Shown here piece by piece: positions 44,377 to 53,182 of a DNA stretch of 64,000 nt. The notes below the pieces were generated by a model. That model saw only the letters and a list, made by a program, of their open reading frames with translations, ran no database searches and was not told the DNA's origin. The position numbers were made by a program, and so were the translations under genes. The stretch spans positions 1 through 64,000 of the forward strand of contig JAIXQO010000002.1 in assembly GCA_027485695.1 (NCBI GenBank). Direction: 5' to 3'. Numbering within the stretch: the first letter of the stretch is position 1; each line of letters opens with the position of its first letter. The stretch is from Pseudomonadota bacterium (GTDB lineage Bacteria; Bdellovibrionota; UBA1018).

Positions 44377-45333
44377 TCACTCCTCAAATATTTTTATCGC
44401 TAAACGATAGACTTGATTTTTCGGCGCGCCAAAAACCTGGCTTACCGCTTTGGCAGCCTGACTCGCAGAAACCCCTGCTATGCGAAATGCTTGGAGAATC
44501 GGTGAATACGTCGTCTCAAGTGCGTCAGACTCTTGAACTTCCACCCGAGCAGGCTGCTCCAGAATGACGACCCACTCACCTCGGAGTTCCGCGTCTGAGA
44601 GTTCAGTCATGCGCGCCGCAAGCACCGTAGCACCATCCGAGAAGACGCGCTCATACTGCTTAGTCAGCTCTTTACACAACGTTACTCTAAAATGAGGGAA
44701 AGACTCCGCCAATCGAGCCAACGCGCCCAGCACTCGCTCCGGGCTTTCAAACCAAATCCATTGCGTTGCAACCGAGTTCGCGTTGATCCGCGTAACGAGT
44801 TGATCGCGATCTTTTTTATCGCGCGGAAAAAAACCCAAGAATCGTGACTCTTGAACCGTCGCGCCCGAGAGCGCCATCGAAGTCGGAAGCGCCGAAGGCC
44901 CTGGTATGCCGCGCACTTCGATACCTTCGTCTTGGCAACGCCGCACGAGAAATGCTCCGGGATCAGACACTCCCGGCATACCCGCATCGGAAACCAAGAC
45001 CACTCGCTTGCCAGACTTTAGTGCCTCAATTGCCCGATCTAGACGTGCCCCTCGCTCCTCAGAAGCATCAAATCGTTCGAGCAAAGGTGGCTCGACCTTC
45101 AGCGCTGAATAGAGATTTCGGGTGACGCGCGTATCCTCGCAGAGCACCAAATCAGCCTGTGCAAGCGCGCACCCCACCCGAAGACTCAGATCCCCCAAGT
45201 GTCCAATGGGCGTTCCCGCCAAATAGAGCACTCCAGGAATGAGATCAAAAGCCGCCGGTTTCCGCTCGTAGAGCGCGACGAGCTGTGAGGCCACCTCGCG
45301 TACTGGCAAATTTTTCCTATTTTCATCACCCAT
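44377..45333 (-). CDS. rsmI: 16S rRNA (cytidine-1402-2'-O)-methyltransferase
   Basis: 318-residue SAM enzyme that methylates C1402 of 16S rRNA. Landmarks: LYLAGTPIGHLGDLSLR near residue 37, LCEDTRVTRNL, and VSDAGMPGVSDPG. The start ATG is at 45333. The STAS gene begins only 48 bases away on the other strand. Confidence 0.94.
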   Translation of the reverse strand: MGDENRKNLPVREVASQLVALYERKPAAFDLIPGVLYLAGTPIGHLGDLSLRVGCALAQADLVLCEDTRVTRNLYSALKVEPPLLERFDASEERGARLDRAIEALKSGKRVVLVSDAGMPGVSDPGAFLVRRCQDEGIEVRGIPGPSALPTSMALSGATVQESRFLGFFPRDKKDRDQLVTRINANSVATQWIWFESPERVLGALARLAESFPHFRVTLCKELTKQYERVFSDGATVLAARMTELSDAELRGEWVVILEQPARVEVQESDALETTYSPILQAFRIAGVSASQAAKAVSQVFGAPKNQVYRLAIKIFEE

Positions 45334-45381
45334 CGTGATTCCTACACTAATCGGAGGCGAGGCTGGGAGGCCACGAAAAAT

Positions 45382-45756
45382 ATGAAATCAAAAATTGAGA
45401 AAACCGACGACTCCGTGCTGATCTCTCTGGATGGGAAAATCGACTACGAGAGCCAAGAGCCATTTAAGGAATCCCTCCGCAAAGTCTCCAAAGAAAACAA
45501 CCCTCAGACGGACTCTGTCCCTCGCAAAGTGATTTTCAATCTCGAGAACCTCGAATTTGTGGGCTCAAGTCACATCACTCAGTTTCTCCAGACGATCAGG
45601 GATTTCGGCAGCCGTACTCCCGAGCAGCGGCCGACCATCAAAAACGCGAGCCCGGAATTCAAAAAAATGATGCGTGCGTTCGGCGATCACGAGCGATTTG
45701 ATTTCCAAGATCCTCCGATCGAAACCGGCCGCCGCCGCAAACCGATGGATCATTGA
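45382..45756 (+). CDS. STAS-domain protein
   Basis: 124 residues. STAS fold: an N-terminal beta strand pair (VLISLDGKIDYES), a central VIFNLENLEFVGSSHITQFLQ with the switch-Ser region, then a helix, and a basic tail (TGRRRKP). Such proteins are usually anti-sigma-factor antagonists; no anti-sigma gene is nearby. GGGAGG precedes the ATG at about 11 bases. Confidence 0.82.
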   Translation: MKSKIEKTDDSVLISLDGKIDYESQEPFKESLRKVSKENNPQTDSVPRKVIFNLENLEFVGSSHITQFLQTIRDFGSRTPEQRPTIKNASPEFKKMMRAFGDHERFDFQDPPIETGRRRKPMDH

Positions 45757-45797
45757 TCTTCATTCATTGATTTAAAGATAGAAGTACATTTTCCGAG

Positions 45798-45826
45798 AAC
45801 CGCGCCCTTTCCGGGTGCGGTTTTTT
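45798..45826 (+). terminator. terminator after the STAS gene
   Basis: AACCGC-g-CCC, loop TTTCC, GGG-t-GCGGTT, then TTTTTT. Plus strand only. Confidence 0.85.
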
Positions 45827-45829
45827 GCA

Positions 45830-47515
45830 TTACGGAATCGAATCGATATCCATCCAGAGTATGTATTCGTCCGGAACTTTGCCGTCCTTACTCACAAGTT
45901 CTTGGGCTGAGAGGATTGGTTTGAGATGCGTTTTTTCGGAAAACGTTTTTAGACCGAATGAATCCGTGTGACCGATCACGACGGCATCTTTGAATCCGAA
46001 TCGTTTCAAATAAGCGATCACCGTTTGTTCCGCCTCTGGCAAACGGATCTTATCCTGTGGCTCATTCGCGTCGCCCCGGCGGATCGCGAGCCGTCTCCAC
46101 TCGAAAATGTGCTTGGGTGGTTTCCCGCCCCTCTGGGCCGTGATTCGCTTCATCAGCTCGGCCTCGACTTCGGGATGTTTCTGGAGCGCAGGGATGAGCG
46201 ACGTCGGCTCTCCCACGTACCTGCTTCCATCAAAAAGCCCGAAAAACGCCAGGGTTTGATGATCAACATCCGAGAACTCGAAAAACACCATCCGCTCTTG
46301 CGGTAAGTGTCGATCCTCGTCCCAAAGCACATTGAGCCAAACGTTGTCGAACTTCTCGCGGTTCACTCCGTTGTATTTGCCGTTGTTGAGCTGCAGATAG
46401 ATATTGCGATAGAAATCAGCTTTTTTGCGCGCATCCGCCTTGTTCGAGCGAAGCTCACGACGTCGCCCAAGCGGGTGCTCCGAAAGCTCCATGCCTGGCC
46501 ATTTGTAGAACCATTGCAGCCGGTTCTCCGGCTCAAGCTTGATCGATCGAAACATGCGATGCCACTGACCAGTGTCATTCCACCGAGTGACTCCGAAATG
46601 GTGCAAAAATACGAGGGGGTCCGTAGCGTTCCGATAAGGCTTCGGATCGGGTTCTGGAATTCGTGAGGGATGTTCCAGGAATCGATTTCTCACCTGAAGT
46701 GCGTCTTCGCGAGTCCTCACCTTGAACACGGCTTCAAAAACCGAATCCACCGCATTTTGATCGAGCAAAAACTCAATCAGCTCCAATTGTCGGTCGTTCG
46801 ACACGTGGAGCGCTAAGCGGAGCATCCCATCACTCTTACCACGTCCATATTCGATGATATGCTCGAGGGCCAAAAGCTGCGCCTCTGTTGAGATGCGCGG
46901 AAGAATATAATTCTGGGCAAACGATAAGTTCACTGGAGATTTCGAAGCCAAAATCGCAAGCAGATAGAATTCGAGTTGAACATGGTTTTGAATCGCAAGG
47001 AATCCATCGACATCTTGATCCGTGAATTCATTCAGAACATTGCGGAAAACCTGCGGCGGACCGCCTTGCTCCAATATATGAAACTCATGCAGTCGTTTAG
47101 CAAGCGGGCTCGACATCGGAGAATCGCGCTGAACAAGCACCCGAAAAACCATGAACTGCGCGGCGTTACCCACCTCGTTCGCCAGACGCCGCAAATCTGC
47201 CCAATGTACCTTGGTACCGACCGCGTTCTCTAAGAATCTAATGGCCTCGTTTCGATAGCCGTTTGCACTCGAGTAAGATACCCGCTCTGGAATGCCTCTC
47301 ACTACTCGAGGGAGCGGAAGCCTCTCGAGTCCGTTTGCCGGAGGACTCGGAAACAGAAACCCGAGCCAACTGTTCGAGAGTACCTCGCGGCAATCCTTCC
47401 AGGTCTTGAGGGCTGCCTCGGCGTGAGTCACTCCCATGGGTCCGGAGAAACCGGAACCAACGGCACACACGAGCGCCAGTCGCACTAAAACGGATTTTCT
47501 CGAGCGTAACCTCAC
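45830..47515 (-). CDS. large secreted protein, unknown
   Basis: 561 residues, starting with a signal peptide (AHAEA cleavage near residue 35). The body is helical with many Leu/Asp and a C-terminal region ending in a Trp-containing acidic segment (EYILWMDIDSIP). No domain recognised. It is the only gene on this strand between rsmI and TetR. Likely a lineage-specific periplasmic or secreted factor. Confidence 0.65.
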   Translation of the reverse strand: MRLRSRKSVLVRLALVCAVGSGFSGPMGVTHAEAALKTWKDCREVLSNSWLGFLFPSPPANGLERLPLPRVVRGIPERVSYSSANGYRNEAIRFLENAVGTKVHWADLRRLANEVGNAAQFMVFRVLVQRDSPMSSPLAKRLHEFHILEQGGPPQVFRNVLNEFTDQDVDGFLAIQNHVQLEFYLLAILASKSPVNLSFAQNYILPRISTEAQLLALEHIIEYGRGKSDGMLRLALHVSNDRQLELIEFLLDQNAVDSVFEAVFKVRTREDALQVRNRFLEHPSRIPEPDPKPYRNATDPLVFLHHFGVTRWNDTGQWHRMFRSIKLEPENRLQWFYKWPGMELSEHPLGRRRELRSNKADARKKADFYRNIYLQLNNGKYNGVNREKFDNVWLNVLWDEDRHLPQERMVFFEFSDVDHQTLAFFGLFDGSRYVGEPTSLIPALQKHPEVEAELMKRITAQRGGKPPKHIFEWRRLAIRRGDANEPQDKIRLPEAEQTVIAYLKRFGFKDAVVIGHTDSFGLKTFSEKTHLKPILSAQELVSKDGKVPDEYILWMDIDSIP

Positions 47516-47671
47516 ATTTATGGATCGTCAGAATCAGCCTTGAACTTGAAAGTCGTCAATTCCTGATCGCTGAATAACGTTTATGATATTTTTATCAATT
47601 AAAATGAATATTATATTGACCAGCTCCGTCAAGACCTCTAGATACCCTTACTGAAAGAGGAGGATCTATTT

Positions 47672-48910
47672 ATGAAATCGTTGTCCCTGGCTATTTCACT
47701 TCTGCTACCTGCGCTGACCCAAATTTCTCACGCCGATCCCATACCCCATGCCGACTATGGGCGTATGAAACTGCTCCGTAACTATTTCAGCATCGTCAAA
47801 CAGCAGTCCGTTCGCACTCGCTACCAGGTGTGGTTTAACGACCGCTCCGCGAATGCGTGCAATGTGAGCTTCGAGCAGATCTCGGACCTTCAGGAACTCG
47901 CGTCGATATCCGGAGATAGACCTCGACATGAACGCGCTGAAGTCTCTTGCGCTTGGGGCGCATTTGGAGGCGCGCCGCAGACGATCCCACCCCTCCCACT
48001 TGAGCGAGTCAGCGAGGCCGACTCGGTACTTGCGGCCATCCGCACGATTCATCCCCAAGCAACCGAACTGAAAATCGCCTACACGGGACGCTCTTCCCTA
48101 GTTGAAATCGATGAGTCGATACCGACGGGAATCAATGAAGCGAAACCAGACCGTCGAACGGGCGTCCAGGCGAACGCATCGTTCCTCGTGAGCGAAGATT
48201 TCCGCACCATCGAGAAGGCTCCCGGAATCTCCGGAGTCGGCTCCCTTCGCGTTTGCAATTTCAATTGCGACCGCGCGCCGATTTGGATTCCCTACGTGGT
48301 CCCCTCCTACGCTCAAGGAAAAACGATTCTTTTTCAAAGCAGTGAGGCCCCCACGGATCCAAAGCTTAAAAAAGTTCGCGACGACCTACTGGTAAAAATC
48401 CGTAAAACCGTCCGAGCGATCGCCCGTGGTCAATACGCCGTGAATTTCACGAAAATCTTGAACGCCCAGGGCTCCGATCTCATCCCTCGCTCAGCGAACG
48501 CTCAGGTCACGCTCGAACTGGACCTCTACGGGCGAAGCTCCGCGCGCCGGCAGATCAATTCAAACCTAAAATTGAATTTTGAGTTGAACAAAGCGAGTCA
48601 GTCCGTCGCGACGTTTACGGAGAAAAATAACGAACTCGGCATCAGCGTCGAAGCAAAACTGGACCTTTCTCGCTCTCCCGCCGATGGCTCGCTCGTCGTC
48701 ACCTTAAAAACAGACCGTGGCGAAACAGCAGAGTTCGTTTACTCCGTCGATCCATCCTCGCTCGTTCGCGACGGATCGCGCGCGCTCGCCCACTATCTCT
48801 CGATTGAACTGAAACACCCGACCAAAGACGAAGCCAAATTCAAAGGGTTCGGTGACATCACCTCGATCGATGCGTACTTGGGCGGAGAACTCCGCGGGAA
48901 ATTCTACTAA
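47672..48910 (+). CDS. secreted protein, unknown
   Basis: 412 residues, signal peptide ending SHA/DP near residue 21, four Cys residues, and a beta-rich C-terminal half (TFTEKNNELGISVEAKL). No family recognised. Starts a two-gene unit with the protein at 48934, whose own ribosome site GGGAGG lies in the 23-base gap. Confidence 0.62.
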   Translation: MKSLSLAISLLLPALTQISHADPIPHADYGRMKLLRNYFSIVKQQSVRTRYQVWFNDRSANACNVSFEQISDLQELASISGDRPRHERAEVSCAWGAFGGAPQTIPPLPLERVSEADSVLAAIRTIHPQATELKIAYTGRSSLVEIDESIPTGINEAKPDRRTGVQANASFLVSEDFRTIEKAPGISGVGSLRVCNFNCDRAPIWIPYVVPSYAQGKTILFQSSEAPTDPKLKKVRDDLLVKIRKTVRAIARGQYAVNFTKILNAQGSDLIPRSANAQVTLELDLYGRSSARRQINSNLKLNFELNKASQSVATFTEKNNELGISVEAKLDLSRSPADGSLVVTLKTDRGETAEFVYSVDPSSLVRDGSRALAHYLSIELKHPTKDEAKFKGFGDITSIDAYLGGELRGKFY

Positions 48911-48933
48911 GCAAAAAACAACTGGGAGGATTT

Positions 48934-49377
48934 ATGAAGTTATCACTCACGCTTTTAGTCGGCTTGTTGTCTGGATATGTACAGGCGGCTCCCCACTACC
49001 TAACTTGCAAAATTAATGAGATCACCGTCTATTCGGAATACGTTTGCACCCCGAACTCCGCCTCAGACCTCGTCACTTGGGTTCGAAAACTCTCGCGCGG
49101 CAAGGTCAACGTGCTCCTCAGAAGTCCCCAGACTGGGGCAATCTACACCTATCAAGTGTTTTCGGATTGTAACGACGTGGTCACAAACACGCAGTTCGTG
49201 CGAGGGGCCAACGAACGCGGCATGGTCGCCTCTTCGAAGGATGGCCCGTTCACGAGAGAGATGTCCGCCTACTACAATTCGTTCGGATTCGAGGTCTTCT
49301 GTAAAGTCTACCCCGAAGGTGCGTGGCGCCCGACTCGAGGGGCGGGAGAAGTACGCGACGAACTAAAAATGTACTGA
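48934..49377 (+). CDS. small secreted protein, unknown
   Basis: 147 residues, signal peptide to about residue 18 (GYVQA/AP), at least four Cys (CKIN, CTPN, DCND, CKVY) suggesting two disulfides. No family recognised. Follows the 412-residue secreted gene by 23 bases with GGGAGG about 8 bases before the ATG, so it is probably cotranscribed. Confidence 0.62.
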   Translation: MKLSLTLLVGLLSGYVQAAPHYLTCKINEITVYSEYVCTPNSASDLVTWVRKLSRGKVNVLLRSPQTGAIYTYQVFSDCNDVVTNTQFVRGANERGMVASSKDGPFTREMSAYYNSFGFEVFCKVYPEGAWRPTRGAGEVRDELKMY

Positions 49378-49382
49378 GATTT

Positions 49383-50018
49383 TCAGGCCTTTTTCAGTAA
49401 TGAATCAATCGTTAACCAGGTCAAGTCCTCGTGTTTCTCACCGGCTCCTTTGTCAGGATCGGTGAGCGCGAGGACGAAACCACCTACCAAACAATCGTGC
49501 AAGCGGATCACGAGGTTCGCTTGCACCGTTTGCGCGGCGTAGAACTCCATACCAATGGATTCGAAGATCAGTTTCTTGATTCGAGCTCGCGCCACCTCTA
49601 AGAAATCAAAATGGGCTGGGCGATGTTTTTCGCTCAGGCTGAGTAGATAGTAGAGATAGAGCCACGCACTTGCGCTCTTGGGGTACTCACGAGCCCAGCG
49701 GAAATTGCTCCGCACGTAGCGCTCCAGGGGATTTTTGTCGTGAGAGGATTTCGCCGGTCGGTCCAGTTCCGCATCAACGTACACTTGTGCGCGTTTACCC
49801 ACTTGGTCGAGCGCCGCGAGTTGAAGCGCCATGAAGTCGCCGCCGAAATGATAGTGCGCGGTTGCAAAAGGAACCTTGGCTCGCGCGGCAGTCTTCTGAA
49901 GGGTGACACTTGCCGCTCCGAACTCAGAACTCAGCTCAATGAACGCATCAATCAATCGATTTCGAGTTTCCTCAGGGTTGCGGGTCGGACGTGAGGATGT
50001 GCGTTTTGCGGTGGCCAT
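49383..50018 (-). CDS. TetR-family transcriptional regulator
   Basis: 211 residues. N-terminal helix-turn-helix at about 17-62 (TRNRLIDAFIELSSEFGAASVTLQKTAARAKVPFATAHYHF) matches TetR well. The C-terminal ligand domain is unassigned. Start at 50018 chosen; Met at 50036 is possible. It faces the secreted protein at 50152 with a palindrome between them. Confidence 0.88.
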   Translation of the reverse strand: MATAKRTSSRPTRNPEETRNRLIDAFIELSSEFGAASVTLQKTAARAKVPFATAHYHFGGDFMALQLAALDQVGKRAQVYVDAELDRPAKSSHDKNPLERYVRSNFRWAREYPKSASAWLYLYYLLSLSEKHRPAHFDFLEVARARIKKLIFESIGMEFYAAQTVQANLVIRLHDCLVGGFVLALTDPDKGAGEKHEDLTWLTIDSLLKKA

Positions 50019-50092
50019 AAAATCAGTATCGGCCAAACTCTGACATCCCCCAAGTACAATTGAGATTAATATCAGTTTATTTAAAATAATTA

Positions 50093-50109
50093 TTGACTCA
50101 TAGAGTCAA
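50093..50109. promoter_or_regulatory. candidate TetR operator
   Basis: TTGACTC-ATA-GAGTCAA, a perfect 7-base inverted repeat with a 3-base centre, between the tetR start (50018) and the secreted-protein gene (50152). Its left half (TTGACT) can also serve as a -35 with a TCATAG -10 16 bases on. Typical position for an operator that controls both genes. Confidence 0.6.
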
Positions 50110-50151
50110 AACATTCATAGCTGATTCGAACTATTTAAATGAAAGGTAAAA

Positions 50152-50688
50152 ATGAAAAACTCTATTATCGGCCTGTTGATCTCCCTGTCTCTCGCCCCTT
50201 CCGCACGAGCCTTCGGCACCCCCGATCAAGACCCGATCGTTCGAGATCTGCGCGAGAAATTTCAAAAATCCTCCACCTTCACTGCGGCTCAGGTCATTGA
50301 AAAAAAATATCGGTGCGTCGACTTCAACGCCGGCAAAGACGATTTCAGCCAGAAGGAGCAGTCGTACGACCTCACTTTTCGCGAGTTCAACGGATACCTT
50401 CAAGCCAGTTTGCCCAGCAGTGCAATCAACGGCCGATTCTACTCGAGCAATGGTTCAGAAATCATCACGACCGGCCCCCGCAACGACTCGCACGGACAAC
50501 TGTTTAACAGCGCTTTTCGGATCACGAGCGCCTCTTACCTGATTCAAGAATTCAGCATCACCATTCACGATCAGTGGGAAATCAGTAAGTTCACTTCGAA
50601 ACCCATTGCCTACTTTCAATACTCAAACACCTACGTGAAAAGCTACTCGCTCTGCGTGCCGACCCCGACCACAAACGGTCAGCCTTAA
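50152..50688 (+). CDS. secreted protein, unknown, next to TetR
   Basis: 178 residues, signal peptide ending RAFG near residue 20, few Cys (one in YRCVDF, one in SLCVP), beta-rich body. No family recognised. GAAAGG precedes the ATG. Probably controlled by the TetR gene next to it, which could sense a ligand bound or transported by this protein. Confidence 0.6.
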   Translation: MKNSIIGLLISLSLAPSARAFGTPDQDPIVRDLREKFQKSSTFTAAQVIEKKYRCVDFNAGKDDFSQKEQSYDLTFREFNGYLQASLPSSAINGRFYSSNGSEIITTGPRNDSHGQLFNSAFRITSASYLIQEFSITIHDQWEISKFTSKPIAYFQYSNTYVKSYSLCVPTPTTNGQP

Positions 50689-50695
50689 TCGCGGG

Positions 50696-51088
50696 TTAGA
50701 GCTCCACGCCCGGATAATGAATCCAGGAGGTTCCCTCGCAGGCCAAAAGATCGAATCGAACCTCGTCGAATCCGCCAAGTTTTTCTAAGCGGAGCCTGAG
50801 GTAGAAATCCATAGATCGCTTGAGTGCGAGCGCCTTTTTGCCACTGAGAGATTCAAGCACGAATTCATCCGCCATAGGACGGGCGAGGGACCTGACTTCG
50901 ACGAAAACGAGCGTGGTTCCGTCACGAAAGATGAGATCCAGTTCACCGCGAGCGAACCTCACGTTTCGTTCGACGAGCCGCCACTCGGGATACCGGTTCA
51001 GAATCCATTCGAGCGCATCGCTCTCACGGATTCTTCCGCGCTCGGTGGTAGAAAGTTCAGCCAGGGATAATGGTTGAGCAAGAGTCAT
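50696..51088 (-). CDS. yraN: YraN/UPF0102 nuclease-like protein
   Basis: 130-residue protein with the restriction-endonuclease-like core: GELDLIFRDG then LVFVEVRS, matching YraN (D...ExK-type site, here EVR). Possibly involved in DNA repair or Holliday-junction processing. It follows rnhB by 45 bases, as in many genomes. Confidence 0.85.
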   Translation of the reverse strand: MTLAQPLSLAELSTTERGRIRESDALEWILNRYPEWRLVERNVRFARGELDLIFRDGTTLVFVEVRSLARPMADEFVLESLSGKKALALKRSMDFYLRLRLEKLGGFDEVRFDLLACEGTSWIHYPGVEL

Positions 51089-51132
51089 CGACTCCAGACT
51101 TAAGCAATATCCGTGACAACTGCGAGATAGGG

Positions 51133-51819
51133 CTAAATGCCTGGAGAGCGATTCATCACCGCCGCAACCGGTGCAAAAAGCAACCGATGCTCACGACTCG
51201 GCCCCATCTCCGAGAGTCGATTCAGGTGCAAAGGGGTTCCGTATCCTTTGTGGACTGAGAAACCATATCCCGGATGAATCTCATCCAGTTCGCGCATATG
51301 GCGATCGCGTGCGACCTTGGCGATGATCGAACTCGCTGCGATCGCAAGTGATCGACGATCGCCTTTGACGAGCGCGGTTGCCCGACCTTGCCAGGCCGGT
51401 AGAATCCGATTTCCGTCCACGAGCACGTGATCCCAATTTGTTTTTAGTCCCTGAAGCGCGCGATCCATCGCAAGCAAACTTGCGTGGAGAATATTGATGT
51501 CCTCGATCTCCTGGACCGAAGCAGTGCCAATAGCAAAGGTGACGCCCGACTGGGTCGTCAGCCAATCCGAGATACGGTCGCGATTTTTCTCGGTGATCAG
51601 TTTGCTGTCCTGGATCTCGGAGAGTTCCGGATGTTTTTTGAAAAGCGCACGGTCCGTGAGCCCCAGCCACTCTGGAGGAATGAGGACTGCCGCCGCATAA
51701 ACCGGACCCGCAATGCAACCCCGACCGACCTCATCGACGCCTGCGACGAGCTCCACGCCAAGTTTTCTCTCCTCAGAGAGAGACGGTGTGCATTTTTCGA
51801 AATCGATTTTTTTCGCCAC
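51133..51819 (-). CDS. rnhB: ribonuclease HII
   Basis: 228-residue enzyme that cleaves RNA in RNA-DNA hybrids and at single ribonucleotides. Active-site D29-E30 in GVDEVGRG and the later DGNR and D in VLVDG.. and SIIAKVARD motifs are present. Preceded by a terminator-like hairpin at 51845-51876 separating it from rplS. Confidence 0.94.
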   Translation of the reverse strand: MAKKIDFEKCTPSLSEERKLGVELVAGVDEVGRGCIAGPVYAAAVLIPPEWLGLTDRALFKKHPELSEIQDSKLITEKNRDRISDWLTTQSGVTFAIGTASVQEIEDINILHASLLAMDRALQGLKTNWDHVLVDGNRILPAWQGRATALVKGDRRSLAIAASSIIAKVARDRHMRELDEIHPGYGFSVHKGYGTPLHLNRLSEMGPSREHRLLFAPVAAVMNRSPGI

Positions 51820-51844
51820 TTCGCCGTCGTCCTTCCGGAAAATA

Positions 51845-51876
51845 AAAAAGGAGAAGGCGATTCGCCTTCTCCTTTT
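51845..51876 (-). terminator. hairpin between rplS and rnhB
   Basis: AAAAAGGAGAAGGCGA pairs with TCGCCTTCTCCTTTTT with essentially no loop bases wasted, and has T tracts on both sides. It can terminate the rplS transcript in part before rnhB-yraN. Confidence 0.75.
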
Positions 51877-51911
51877 TAAATTAAGATCACTCGCTCGAAA
51901 ACGCGAATGAA

Positions 51912-52355
51912 TTACTTCGAGGTCTTGTCCGCTTTTGGCGTGTTATCGACCAGGCGCTCGATACGAGCAGCGCGACCTTCGAGGTCGCGGATGTAGTAAA
52001 GTTTCGCGCGGCGAACTTTACCTTGCTGAAGGATTTCGATCTTCGACACTTTTGGCGAGGTGTAGAGGAAAATACGCTCGACGCCCACGCCGTGAGACAT
52101 CTTACGGACGTTGAACGATTTGCCGCCTGGGTGGTTACCGATTTTGATGCAAACGCCTTCGTACGGCTGGATACGCTCTTTGTCGCCTTCTTTAATTTTC
52201 ACGTGAACGCGGAGGGTATCGCCGGCGCGGAACAGAGGGAAATTCGTTTCCGACTGGTTGGTTTTCGCTGCGAGTTTCACTTTCTCTGCAAGGCCGACTT
52301 GGCGCTTGATGGAGCCTTTGGAGTTCGTTTTCTTTTTGATGAGAATCTTTGCCAT
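51912..52355 (-). CDS. rplS: 50S ribosomal protein L19
   Basis: 147-residue L19. The conserved core [13 protein letters not shown]...IQPYEGVCI...[14 protein letters not shown] is intact. A 33-residue basic N-terminal extension (about 1-33) is absent from E. coli L19 (115 residues). ATG 52355 is used; a TTG at 52364 is in frame. Part of the rpsP-trmD cluster. Confidence 0.93.
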   Translation of the reverse strand: MAKILIKKKTNSKGSIKRQVGLAEKVKLAAKTNQSETNFPLFRAGDTLRVHVKIKEGDKERIQPYEGVCIKIGNHPGGKSFNVRKMSHGVGVERIFLYTSPKVSKIEILQQGKVRRAKLYYIRDLEGRAARIERLVDNTPKADKTSK

Positions 52356-52466
52356 AATGGTCAATTCCTAAATGAGTGAGCGATCATCTCTGGTCGCTCG
52401 ATTTTTAACTCTCTAGCCTAGTGTCGCCTCGCAAAGAACTCGCGTTCATCGCTCGACCGGTCATTC

Positions 52467-53048
52467 TCAGTTGCCGAATAGACGATCCAAAATGATCGCC
52501 GCTGCGGCTCTGACGGAAAGGTGATTGTACTCACCGTCCGGGTCATTTTTCGGCCCATACACCGGAGCTAGAATCCGATGTACCTTGGGATGAAAAACCT
52601 CCGAAACTCCCCAACCGGTTCCGAAAACCAGGATCACTGGTCTCGTTCGTTTGGGATCTTCGAGCTCTCGTCGGTAATCGACGTAACTCACGGTATTCGG
52701 CAACCGTCTCGCATCCGTGAGAACCACTTCTGGTTCCTCTCCGTGACGTTCGCGGACTTCGCGTTCGACACTTTCGAAATCTTTGAGAAGCCGCACTCGC
52801 GCGAGCGCTTCAAATCGATCCGGATGGTGTTCCCGCGATCCCTCTTGTTTCCAGTGCCGAAGGATTCGATCGACAACCGGGTGCTGTGCCTCGACCGGAG
52901 TAACGACGTAATAACGTTTCACTCCGAACGTGCGGCATGAGCGCGCGATGTCGTGCAAATCCAAATTCGTCACCGCCGTTGCTACGATTTTCCCGGTACG
53001 ATCCGTCATCGGGTAATGCAGCAAAACGAAATAAACAGGAGTATTCAC
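52467..53048 (-). CDS. SPOUT-type RNA methyltransferase (PF09936-like)
   Basis: 193-residue trefoil-knot methyltransferase: NTPVYFVLLHYPMTDRTGKIVATAVTNLDLHDIARS at the start is very close to PF09936, a family encoded beside trmD in several bacteria. The knot end VFGTGWGVSEV is present. Target unknown. No ATG fits; GTG 53048 gives the family N-terminus, with a TTG at 53087 as an alternative. Confidence 0.82.
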   Translation of the reverse strand: MNTPVYFVLLHYPMTDRTGKIVATAVTNLDLHDIARSCRTFGVKRYYVVTPVEAQHPVVDRILRHWKQEGSREHHPDRFEALARVRLLKDFESVEREVRERHGEEPEVVLTDARRLPNTVSYVDYRRELEDPKRTRPVILVFGTGWGVSEVFHPKVHRILAPVYGPKNDPDGEYNHLSVRAAAAIILDRLFGN

Positions 53049-53111
53049 GAGACGAGCTAAACTAGCAGATTGATGGCGGAAATCCAACGAGTTTACGGAA
53101 AATGTCGGGAT

Positions 53112-53171
53112 CGGCGGGAGTTTAAATTCGTTTTGAACCGTTCACGTGAACAGTTCTAAGCTAACCCGCCG
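53112..53171. repeat. nested palindromes between trmD and the methyltransferase gene
   Basis: Outer arms CGGCGGG (53112-53118) and CCCGCCG (53165-53171) enclose a 22-base near-palindrome GAACCGTTCACGTGAACAGTTC (53135-53156) with TTCACGTGAA at its core. It could fold as a hairpin in the trmD-downstream message or bind a dimeric regulator. Confidence 0.45.
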
Positions 53172-53182
53172 TTATCACTCTG

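Noticed and set aside
52378..52399. Terminator GAGCGA/TCGCTC on the plus strand
   Set aside because: No plus-strand gene leads into it; probably part of the rplS leader on the other strand.
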